From Apostichopus japonicus (lineage: Eukaryota; Echinodermata; Holothuroidea; Aspidochirotida; Stichopodidae), in the NCBI RefSeq assembly GCF_037975245.1, contig NC_092569.1, positions 12,023,501 through 12,087,500 of the forward strand: a stretch of 64,000 bases of DNA. Direction: 5' to 3'. Under the pieces are notes generated by a model, which was given only the letters and a program-made list of their open reading frames with translations, did no database searches and was not told the origin of the DNA. Positions within the stretch are counted from its first letter, which is position 1. The number at the start of each line of letters is the position of its first letter. Of this stretch, positions 33,585 to 43,730 are shown piece by piece. The position numbers were made by a program, and so were the translations under genes.

Positions 33585-36500
33585 CTGAGATGAAAATAAA
33601 AAACTCCCTGATAATGTTTTGTTTCTTGTAGATTATGGGAGAAGTAAGGGTCTAAGAGCAGGGGAGGGATACAGGGAGGGTGGGGGGGGGTATTTATCTC
33701 AGAGTAATTTGCTGCAAAAAGAAATTTCAGAGTAGTTACCTCTTTCAAATGTATCTTTGTGCTTGAAAATTCCTTACAAGGAAACAAGATTGAACTGAAA
33801 ATTCTGCAGCTTCTGGGATCTCTACCCCTGAACTCCCGCCAGGGCCCCAGCCCTGGTAACTCCCATCTTATAACAATGTCACCCCTTCCTCCAATCAGAA
33901 GTATACCATGTTTCTGACAAAGGTGCAGACTGGAATTTGACACAAGTTTCTACGGTTAAATTCTTAAAACTTAGAAAGTTAAAACTAAATTGGATGGTTT
34001 AATATTCTGCTAATTTGTTTACTAAACCAATGATCTAACCAGTTGAGCATACAGGTGGTCAACGTTTGATCAACACAAGCACAAAGTTTGGAAACCTTTA
34101 AAATTTCAAGTTACAAAACAACATAAATACAGATTACAAAGTGCTTGAAACAGACACTGCAAAGTTTGAAAACATATTTCTGAAAGAAAATTTCATTTAA
34201 CAATTTAGGGTTTTACAAGTTACCTTGACATTTCACAAAGATATCTGGTACCCTAATGCAGGAAACTAACATTGTGAAAGAATCTTGAGACTTGTGCCCA
34301 TGATGTTTCTGTGGCTGTCGACCCTGACGTTGAAAAATTACGAATTTTATTTACATAGTTACCACTCCCCCCCCCCCCCAAAAAAACCCAACAACTTCTC
34401 ATTATTATTTTGATGTCAATTGTATCTTTCATCATCACTGGTCCTTCTTCACATTGAGATAATGTTAATGTTCGAAGATAAAACTTACGGACAGAGGGCT
34501 CTCTTTTAATGGCGACCTCCCTCTTTTAGGTGAAGGAGTCATACTGAAGAGGTTTTCCTTGTCTGGACTGCTGCATTTCACTTTGGCAAACTTCTGTTTA
34601 AGAGCTCTGGCAATGATTGCAGCAGGATCTGTGTGTTCTGTTATCTTTGGTGTTTGGCGGACCGGAGTACCTCCTGGAGATCTAGAGAGAGCGAGAGAGA
34701 GATGAAAAAAGCACTGTTCATGTTTGTTGCCTTTTCATGTTTGTTGCCTTTTCGTGTTTGTTGCCTGAATTTGCCAATCTTTTGACATTTTTTTACATTG
34801 ATTGAATTATATCTGACAAACCCCTGATAAGTGGGTTTCAATAAGTTTGGTGAAAGAAACTTCAACTATCTATTATTTCTGCATTGACGAAGCTTCATAT
34901 TAAGTTGACATTTGCACAATCTAGAGATATCATAAGGAGTGGTTTATAAAGCAAATTAGGTATCTGGAAATGTCCTTTTTTTTAATATCCCACCAAAACT
35001 GAACAGATATGACAATGAAAATATACTTTATAACGTTAAATTTGTAGGATGTAATAAACTTCCCGATATTGGACGAAACGGTTCTATACTGGCTATCTTA
35101 AAGAGGAATAAAACAAAGTGGTTGTGAATGCACAGAGCTCTACCATAGATTTGGGATATCCAGATATGTGTGAATATCCTATGCCTTTCTCAGAGTATCA
35201 AAACCTTACAACCAAATTGCAAAATGATGCTGTAGAGTCCAATTACTGTTATTCAGTGAGTCAAATAGTTGAAAATAAAATTTTCAGACAGGACACTGAG
35301 TCAATATCAATTTATGCATTTTCCATATTTTTCACTTCCAAATTATGACTGTGAAGTTTTCAAAATGAAACATACCTTGCTATCTTTTTTAGCTTGACTG
35401 TACCAAGTCCCTTGAGAACCTCTGTCATATCCACAGGACCACTCCTACCAGGATCTGTTAATGCCGGAACCTTACGGCCATTCTTCATCTTATTCTGCAA
35501 CGGAAGAGAAGAAAACAACTACAGAAACAGGGATGTAGTTATTTATACCAGGCCTCCCTGTCTAGTTCAATTATATATATATCTTCTTGGTTCAATTCCT
35601 CACTTCCAATAACTTCAGGTGGAGGGGGGGGGGGAGGTTTCCCTTATGCTTTTGAACTTTTCACAGCTTGGTATCATCACATGTAGAACAATAAAGATGT
35701 TCGTGGCAAGTTGGCATTTGAGGTCAAGAAATATAACATATATATAACCTATATCATCATTCCATTTCAAACTGCTGCACCATGACATCTATCTATAAAG
35801 CATTATAATATTCCCACTCTTTGGCAAAGAAGTATCTTCAAAGAAAGCCACTTTTAATGTATACCATTCCTCTGGTTGGGAGTTGCATGTGTGGGGGGGG
35901 AGGGGGGTGGGCACCAGGCATCTTACATACTCAATCACATTTTGTAGTGTGGGGGCATCTTACAAACTCAATAACATGTTATAGAACCTCCAAACACTAC
36001 AATATACTCATCTCTGGGTGCAGCTCTACAGTACTTGACCGTACTTACAAACGTTTAGTGAATTAACATGTAGTGCATGACTCTGTAATTGACCCAAATA
36101 ATTCCACAAAAGATGTTTACAATGTAACGGTTGTTAATTTACTTACCTCTCTGATAATTTCACTAACACTTTTCATCTTTTTGGATACTGTAGTTGGTGG
36201 TGGTGGTGGTGGGGGAGGAGGAGGGGGTGCCGGTGAACCAAGAGGGGTAGAACTACACAGGGCTTGAAGTGGTAATAACTGGTGTACTATAAAATGGAAA
36301 TAAAAATTACAATAATTTTGTTAAAGGAAATGGATTTCTCAAAGCACCCCAAGGAGATGCAGTTAGCTTTCAAACAAGACGTTTTGTAAAGTTACAAGAT
36401 CAAATTCAAACAAAGATAATTTTAATTTTGAATTGAAGGCTAACAATTGTAAAACTAAACTATGCAATGACAATGAATGCTCTGTCATTGGTGATGCCTT

Positions 36501-39500
36501 CATGAGCCTATCATTCATGCAAGAGCCCGTCAACAACCAGCGTATAGTACCTTGCAGACGATATTAAACCAGGATATCATACTCCAGTTGAATTTGATAC
36601 AGACCAAAACGCAAACAGTTAAGGGTTGACAAAAGAATTAATTTTTATTATTTTGGGGATATTTTTTGTTATTCATTGTCAAATATCATATACAGACCAG
36701 TTTTGACACTAAGTTGTACAAGTACAACACACAGATCTGATATCCATCCTTCTGCATTCATCGTATTACATACTTGCATAATCGTGAAATCAGAAATAGG
36801 GAGTTCAATTTTACAGCATAGGTGTGAAACTAACAACCTGGGGGCACAGAAGTCCCTTTAGCTAAATTTGCATAGATTCAGGATACTTTGCATACTTTGT
36901 AAAAAAGGTTGGGACAGCATTACTGACTGACAAGCATTTGTTCCTTTTTCTTTTCTGATTTGTTATTTATTTTTATGATTTATTTTTTGTCCAGGTTTAG
37001 ACTGGATGGAGCGCTTAAAATAGCCTAGCTTACCAAGCAGAACAATTTAAGCTACAAACGAGAACCCTGATTTTAATTTTTTTTGTGCAAATGACACCAA
37101 CTGAAAAAGAATGAACTATGAAAGGTATCATAAACTTAGAATTACCGGTGTTTGTGGAAGATTGTTGAGTTACAATGTTGGCGATTTGAAGCCGTAGTTT
37201 AGCTAGTTCGTCTTCCAGTGCATTTATCTTGTTGATGGCGTTAGAGTCTCGGTCCTGATCATCCGTTGACGGGATGCTCCCCAAACTCTCGTCCATCTCA
37301 ACGAAGGAGGACTCCCGTCTCTCAATCTCTCTCCTCATGAAAGGCTTAACGTACATAGTCTTGCGTCTGGGTTTTCTTGGCTGTCTTGTCTCCCCCCTAC
37401 AGTTTTCAGGGATTAATACATCAAATAAAAATTGAAAAAAATTGATCAAAAGTTAGCACCAATAGATGCTTTAAAGAATCTTTTAACTTTTAGCTTGTAA
37501 CTGTACCAAGCCTACTGGATATTCCTCAACAAAGGTATTACTGATTAGAGAATTAAAGCCTCTGTCCTAGATATTCTCACCACATGACGGTTGATGAGCA
37601 AAGTTAGCAGACGGCTTTTATTCCTTTTTCATCATTTTTGTGCCCTAAATACTTCTTCATACTGATATTGATAAGAAGAATAGCAAAATGTTTTGACTTA
37701 GTACTTCCAATTTTTTTAAATGAAAGATGCCTAGTTGATATATGCACACCTTGCTTAAAGTGATATTAGTATGGAATGGAGTCTTAACTGGTCACAAAAT
37801 CAACTCCAGAATGATTGGAGATTAATTGAGATGATTGCTTAGAGTATGTCAATGCAACCCATCAAGTCTTAGATGAGTAAAAGAAATTTCAAAAGAGGTA
37901 AAAGCTATAAAATGTTGGAATTTACTCTGTGTTTGTTCAATCCGTGGCACTTTTGGGATAATATTATCAGTAAACATTTCCCTACATTGAACATGGCCAG
38001 TGTGATCAATTGTCCAAATAAAGGATTTTGATATGAAACATACAATAACGGCATCAAAAATGTATTTGAAAAACACAATACAAGGGTATGTGCAGAAGGT
38101 CGACCGCACAGCCTCTTGAACAATCTGATCACTCGAGGCTGTAAGAGATCCAACATTGTTACCGTTGTCTAATGTCATTCTCGAAGCAGGAAACGTCCAA
38201 CCAAGGAATGTCGGCTAATGTTAAAACAAAGGAAGCTGCATCCTCGTAGTCACCGGACTCGTTACTCCACAATCTACTTTCCCTTGCAGATGATTGACTG
38301 TGGTGTTGTACTTCATTGATGTACTGCATAAAACAAATCAGGGGGTAAAAGACAAATTAGTTTGAAATAAATCATTAATGTCATAGTAGATATGGTCACG
38401 CTGCAATGGACTCAAACATAACCTCACCAAAGATTGACAATCACTCAGGACCTAGCAAATTCAGGACCTAGCAGAATGGTGGTTTGATAAAATGGCTCTT
38501 TATCTTGAGTATTAACTGTCATATCTGGATTCTTGTAGGGTTTCTCAAGTTCTTCCGAGAGTTCCAGGACTGAAAAACAGAACTTAATTCAAGTTGCTTG
38601 AGGTTAGTATTACTCAGTATATGTTTGCATTACGCCAGTTCCCCTACTGCCTGCTGGAGCCGCAATTGTGTTGTCAAACAATGTTACACAAATAAATGTT
38701 TATGATAAGCAGCTCACTACAATGGTCTCAAAACAGGTGCATCTACCGTGGTAACGATCACACTTTTAATTTACAATTTCTTCTTTTTCAGTGGCCCTAC
38801 TCTTTTAAGTCTGCCCGACAGGTTTTGCTGCTTGAAATTCCTAAAGTTCACTCTAAACCATTATAAAGATCATCATCTGAAACGTTAGCTCAACAACTTC
38901 CAACATCCACTTACTTTCTACTGACCAGTCAGTATTTGGCATTAAGAACATACATACAGTACCTTGCTACTGTACTGAAGATACTGTACAGTTTACTTAG
39001 TAGAATTTATACCAAAACTTACTTTAAACTGTATCCGCCTGACTGGCCCAATAGGTAAATGCTCTCCGACATATCTAATAAAGCTTCTCCTTCCATGCAG
39101 TAAATTCTGAAGATAAAAGAGGGAAAAAAAAGAAAACATTCATGAAAATACAGTATGAACACAGAAACAGCAAATACTGTACCACAGGATAACAAAGTAA
39201 AGATTTTGATAAGCTGCGTGATTGTCCAAATTTCTATGGTTATTTACAACTTGTTAGAATGCGTAGGAGAAAAAAAATGTGTTTTGAATTCAGCCATTGA
39301 CAGCCTAGATAAAATGACAAAAACTAACAAACTTTATCATTACATTCATTAAACCCTTATGTCACCTAGTGAGACTGGCACAGAATTTTACACGCTATTA
39401 TATTTAATTATGAGTACAAAACTACAATTTATGAAAGGTAATTGACAAATTTCAAATCCAATATTTGAAATAACATAATTTGAAAAATAATGAGTATGAG

Positions 39501-39593
39501 AAAAATATTTCTTTGAAACTATTGACTTACCAGATATTCCTGTGTTTTACTCAAAAACAGACGTAACAGTTCAAGCAATTCTTCCAGAGCCAT
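33501..39593 (-). CDS. MTFR1: Mitochondrial fission regulator (MTFR1/MTFR2 family), complete, 8 coding exons
   Basis: MTFR1-family proteins sit at mitochondria and promote fission or alter mitochondrial shape. Exons in coding order: 39593-39531, 39106-39023, 38323-38163, 37396-37146, 36286-36147, 35494-35376, 34681-34489, 33584-33501. They sum to 1095 bp, 364 codons plus stop, with canonical splice sites and matching phases. Family marks in order are an N-terminal GRRSFIRYVGEHLP stretch, LADIPWLD, a short coiled coil (NALEDELAKLRLQIANIVTQ), a run of about 12 prolines, VSEIIRE, DMTEVLKGLGTVKLKK, TDPAAIIARALKQKFA, and the C-terminal FGPHLLKPT seen in human MTFR1. A single gene here corresponds to the vertebrate MTFR1/MTFR2/MTFR1L set; I did not resolve which. 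It converges on PDE7 and diverges from ARMC1. Confidence 0.93.
34489..34681 (-). CDS. MTFR1: MTFR exon 7: TDPAAIIARALKQKFA
   Basis: Acceptor ctctag after a CT-rich tract, donor TCC/GTAAGT. It encodes TPVRQTPKITEHTDPAA, then IIARALKQKFAKVKCSS and a basic Ser/Pro tail (PSPKRGRSPLKE). DPAAxIAxALKxKFA is highly specific to this family. Confidence 0.93.
34724..34767. repeat. 17-bp tandem repeat, about 2.5 copies
   Basis: TTGTTGCCTTTTCATG-type units in the MTFR intron just upstream of the acceptor region of exon 7. Confidence 0.75.
35376..35494 (-). CDS. MTFR1: MTFR exon 6: MTEVLKGLGTVKLKK
   Basis: Phase 0 start after ttgcag, donor AAG/GTATGT. It encodes NKMKNGRKVPALTDPG and VDMTEVLKGLGTVKLKK, equal to the conserved leucine-rich block near NMLEILKEMNSVKLR in vertebrate MTFR1. 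Confidence 0.92.
36147..36286 (-). CDS. MTFR1: MTFR exon 5: polyproline run
   Basis: Acceptor ttatag, donor GAG/GTAAGT. HQLLPLQALCSSTPLGSPA is followed by about 12 prolines and TTVSKKMKSVSEIIRE. The Pro codons are near-perfect CCA/CCT repeats, so the tract length could vary between alleles. Confidence 0.92.
37146..37396 (-). CDS. MTFR1: MTFR exon 4: basic segment and coiled coil
   Basis: Starts after ctgtag and ends ACCG/GTAATT. A basic region (RQPRKPRRKTMYVKPFMRRE) is followed by Ser/Asp-rich sequence and the family coiled coil, INALEDELAKLRLQ then IANIVTQQSS. This is the strongest diagnostic block. Confidence 0.94.
38163..38323 (-). CDS. MTFR1: MTFR exon 3: LADIPWLD motif
   Basis: 161 bp, acceptor atgcag, donor ACG/GTAACA. 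An acidic stretch (NESGDYEDAASF) leads to VLTLADIPWLDVSC, the counterpart of SFADVGWVA in human MTFR1. It ends two bases into an Arg codon that the next exon completes. Confidence 0.87.
39023..39106 (-). CDS. MTFR1: MTFR exon 2: conserved N-terminal motif
   Basis: 28 codons, phase 0/0, acceptor cttcag, donor AAA/GTAAGT. NLLHGRRSFIRYVGEHLPIG then PVRRIQFK parallels the SRSIVRKIGTNLP...RVQF stretch of vertebrate MTFR1. Confidence 0.88.
39531..39593 (-). CDS. MTFR1: MTFR exon 1 (start codon)
   Basis: ATG is the complement of 39591-39593. 21 codons, MALEELLELL then RLFLSKTQEYL, to donor CTG/GTAAGT. It has no specific homology I recognise; it is chosen because it opens with ATG and joins the next exon in phase. 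Confidence 0.75.
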
Positions 39594-40940
39594 TTTACAG
39601 CTCTCTCGAAAAACTCGCTATAAAACTATAAAAAACTGGAGCTTCGCTTATCCTCTAGGCACTTCTTATAATAGTAAATTCTGCAGAAAATAAGTAAAAA
39701 TATGGTAGAATTATGAATTTATCATACACAGATGTAGAATGCCGATAGATGTGCAACATGTATACTGTATCAATTGGACACATAAAATCTCTCCATGGGT
39801 GCTGTAGAGTTTGTCTATATATTTTAACAAGCTGGGACAGCCCAGTATTCCAGATCTGACAAAATATTTGACCAAAACCAATTTGTTTTAAAACAATTTT
39901 AAAATGTGGATGCATGGGTACTGTAGGGAATGGTCTAAATTTTGTCTACCCAATATTTGTGCAGCAAAACCTAGATCTGTATATGTACAGGCACCAAAGC
40001 ATCACCTCCAAAACCCACTACCAGTAGGAAGCTCTACTGGTCAGGGAATGCTGCTTAAACCAAGGTAAATTTCAGTCTCGCATTTAATTTATGATTGTTA
40101 GATGTAGATTTTCAAGAAAAAATGTATTCTCTCAGTTTTAAATCAGGCATGTGATACTATTCTCAGAGCAGTCTTCACAGATTCCTTCCCTTTGAATTTC
40201 AAAGGCAGTTTGTTAACATTCTAATTTCAAAACAGTTCACAGGGTAGACTAAACTGGGACCTCTTGTCAGATGCAAATCATACTTTTGTTGAGGTATAGC
40301 CTAGGGCCTATATTTCTGACATTGAATTTAAATGCAAACATCACCAAATTTGGGACAATCCATGCTTAGGCAAAGAATTTACTTTTCAAACAAGGGCGAT
40401 CCTTTTGAATAATCAAATGTTAGGCATAGGGCCTACCCTGATGTACTGTACAATCATCACCCTATGCCTGGCTACATATCATATTGGTAACAACATAGTA
40501 GGCCCTGCGAGATATCACGGTAGGCTTAAATTATCACACAGAAGCGTTTACTAGTACGGTCATGTAACACACAATGTTACGCTTCCACCTCTTCCTATTG
40601 TAGCCAACCTAGTCTATGCCTAGGCTAACTTCTTGTTGGCTAACGTTTGAGTTACGGTTCAATTTCACTTGCCTCGTCTTACGCACGTTTCACGATAAAA
40701 TGTAGAAATTCATCTCCCACTCAGTGATTAATATCAGACTTGTATTGTAGAAAGACAGTTTCTTACTATTCTAATTTTCTTTGCATCAGCGTGGTACCAG
40801 GCTTTACAGCATCATTTCCAATAGCTCAACGATATCCTAAGCATTTAAATTGCCGCTGTGAATAATCCAGCTAATGCATCTTCCAATCGACGTTTACGTC
40901 CCGAGACATGCTCTTTGATTTGTATACAACACATTAATAA

Positions 40941-40986
40941 ACCAATGAACAACCTTTCTTATGATGACGTCAATTTGTAAACCAAT
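40941..40986. promoter_or_regulatory. Candidate bidirectional promoter core: CCAAT, CRE, CCAAT
   Basis: ACCAAT at 40941-40946, the full palindromic cAMP response element TGACGTCA at 40965-40972, and a second ACCAAT at 40981-40986. The three sit within 46 bp between head-to-head genes. NF-Y (CCAAT) and CREB/ATF (CRE) sites close together are common in housekeeping promoters. That this is the promoter is inference; no TATA box is evident. Confidence 0.55.
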
Positions 40987-41775
40987 CATAAGTTACAATA
41001 TGATAAGGGTGCCATTTTTAAAGTCTCATTAACATATTCGTCAAAAGATTGCATTCCGTTACTCGTGAGGACTTGGACGAAACGAAGCTGGAAGTTTTGA
41101 AGAAAATTTGGACAAAAACTAGGCTAAGATATCTTTAATTTCTCAGCTGTATGAACCACCGAATTATTTGATCTAGAAGAAGTACGGATTCGGAAAGTTT
41201 AGACCTTGTTTTTGTGTTCATTGGTATTGTCTATTGATGTGAACGTTTTCCTTTACGATCAACGTTGATGACTGATAATTACCAACATAGACTAGGCCTA
41301 AGCCCACGTAGGCTACTGTAGTCTGTACGTTACAGCGTACTACATAGGCTGGTAGTGGTACCCTACATAGTAGACCTTCAGTTAAGTGGTGGTTACCATG
41401 TTGAAATGCATGGAGGCTCTATAGGCTAGGTATATTATCAAGTTGGTGGTCTATTATAACTGTACATCATGTCACCATCTTGTTTTATTTTTTTTTGGGG
41501 GGGGGGGGTGGGGAAACAATGCTCTTACCTAGGCCTAATAATAATAGGCTCCAAGGCCTACAATTAAATATTGCAAGTTAGCCTAGGGCTACAATTTATA
41601 TGTGACTAGGCCTACAGTACTAGTACTACACTAGTACTAGCTTGAGTTAAGCCAATCAGTAGTGTACCATTCATCTTTAGGCTTAGTGTACATGTTTCAA
41701 AGTGATGTTTTTGTTACAAATCTAGGCTAATCTATGCACACTTGGTCTGTTTTGACATTATATAAACCAACTGCA

Positions 41776-42344
41776 GAGGCTAGCCTCGGAGTAATTATAG
41801 AATGCAGGGCCACTTGATGAGTCTGTCTGCGCATGCGGATGCTCAGTCTCACCTCAGTACGTATGTGAGTAAAAATGTCAAAGTCCAAGTTCTTTCTTTT
41901 TGAGTGGATGCACGGATACGGAGTCAAAATGAAATACGTGATGGAATTTTAGAGGGCGTCATACATGTACGGATGCCTTTTAAGAACGACACACTATTGA
42001 TGTGGAATATCTAATTCGTACATGCAGGACTTTCAGTATTTGAAATACGTGATGGTTTATAGGGAAACTTTCCATTTATAGGGAAAAGTCCATTCCTAGT
42101 ACTCCTGGGGTGGATGCGCGGATGCGGAGTCAAAATGAAATATGTGATGGTATATGGGGAGACTTTTCGAAAATTTTCTTAAGTCCTTTCCTATTACTTC
42201 CGTGATGGATGCGCGGATGCGGAGTTAAAATGAAATATGTGATGGAATTTTAGAGGGCGTCATACATGTACAGACACACTGCGCATCCGGATGCTGGGAA
42301 GAGTTAATGAATGGCTCTGTATTCTATAATTGCACCCTAGCCTC
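41776..42344. mobile_element. Inverted-repeat (foldback-like) element with internal subrepeats
   Basis: The left arm GAGGCTAGCCTCGGAG...AATTATAGAATGCAGGGCCA pairs with the right arm, read inward, GAGGCTAGGGTGC AATTATAGAATACAGAGCCA. The arms extend to the TGCGCATGCGGATGC motif. Inside, a subrepeat (GGATGCGCGGATGCGGAGT, then AAAATGAAATATGTGATGG) occurs three times, at about 41906, 42111 and 42207. I found no clear target duplication. Confidence 0.7.
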
Positions 42345-43580
42345 CATGAGGCATGACATGTATGTATGCCATATAGACTAGCAGCATTTATAATTTAAAG
42401 TTTTTGTCATCAAACATCAAAGCTGCAACTTACAAATACAAGATAATGCCCATGTCTAAAATCAATCTTCAATGCAGCTGTTCTAACTGTTGATTTATCC
42501 ATTTTTTACAACTCCAGTGGTCTGCTGGCATCAATGACAATAGAGTTTTGGTTCCTAAGCTTGTTAGACTCAAAAATGTTAAGAGTTGTCATAGTCTAAA
42601 TGCTAACATTCTCGTAATTATTTACTAATTAAGTAGCAACACTTCATTTGTGTAAACATTGTTAACGTACTGATCTTGCAATGCAATTCAACAGCTGTCT
42701 TTTTGCTGTTCATATTCAGTATCTATAGTATGTATACATCATATTTGTTTACTTCTGGAAAGAATATGCTTGAAAGAAGTTGAAATTTGGTAGCTTTTCA
42801 AGTTCTAATTCCATTCTTTAAAGACTTCTTACAGTAAATCAGTCAAATTCTTTCACTCCAATTTCAGTCTCAGGCAATTATAGGGCCTGTGTAATATTTC
42901 ACTAGTTTAGTTTAGTAGGGAAAAAAAGAATCAGGAGGGACACTCAAGTCCCCATCAAGGACCCTATAGTAGAGAGAAAAAACTGAAGACACAAACAATC
43001 AGACCCGATTACAATGCTTAAAGTGTTTGTCCAAAGCATTCTTAAACCCATTGACACTACTAGATAGAATTATATATGTAGCCACAATTGCTGAAAGCCC
43101 TCTCAACGGAATCCAATGTGAATGATGCTGGAGCAGTCATGTAGCTGATACATAAAAGAGCAAAGAATTGATTTGGTAGTACCCTGTCAATCCAGGTCGA
43201 ACAACGTTTTTCACTTCAGTTCTAATTAAACTTCCTTCGGGTGCTGGTGGCTTTGTAAAATTTGGCTAACAAGGGCACTTGCATGGAAAATGTGATGATA
43301 GGTACTGTAGGTTTAACTATAGATGTTAGGCTTGTCATTCAGTAGACTAATTTACATACATTACAGTATAAAACTATTTAGATGAATTCGCATTCACACT
43401 TTTTCAGTTGCTTCCTCTTTTAAGAAGAAACCTGTTACTTGCATGTTGCAAAACAAACAAGATTTTTCTGCAATTCCAGCCTACAGTATAAATCTAACAA
43501 GAATTTCTGGTACCAAAAATTTGAGTTCCTATCAAACTTATTTTCAGGAACTGAAACAAAACCTGCAGAGCAAATTTAAG

Positions 43581-43730
43581 ATGGCCGCTTTAGGAGTCGT
43601 TCGACAGTTGCGAGATTTAGCTGCAGATCCTCAGAACAGAAGGAAGATTGTCCACGACCAAGGATGCTTGCCCGGTTTGGTGCTTCTGCTAGACCACAAC
43701 GAAGAAGAAGTCGTTTCAACTGCTCTGGAG
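43581..43730 (+). CDS. ARMC1: ARMC1 exon 1 (coding): armadillo repeat start
   Basis: The exon starts at 43548 after ttttcag, so there is at least one upstream, probably noncoding, exon. From ATG 43581 it encodes [15 protein letters not shown] and [18 protein letters not shown]. The donor GAG/GTTTGT is weak. A better GTGAGT lies 4 bp downstream, but only the 43730 site keeps the TALE-ALRYL alignment with human ARMC1. Confidence 0.93.

Larger units (their letters stand above)
39594..43580. other. Divergent MTFR/ARMC1 intergenic region with likely 5' UTR exons
   Basis: No coding sequence seen. Both genes probably have noncoding first exons here; ARMC1 certainly does, because its first coding exon starts at a splice acceptor (43547). 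It includes the promoter candidate near 40.94-40.99 kb and an inverted-repeat element at 41776-42344. Confidence 0.7.

Noticed and set aside
37849-38178. Minus-strand 109-codon frame starting MTLDNGNN
   Set aside because: It reads from the MTFR exon 3 donor into the intron in the wrong frame; the true frame is shown by the LADIPWLD motif.
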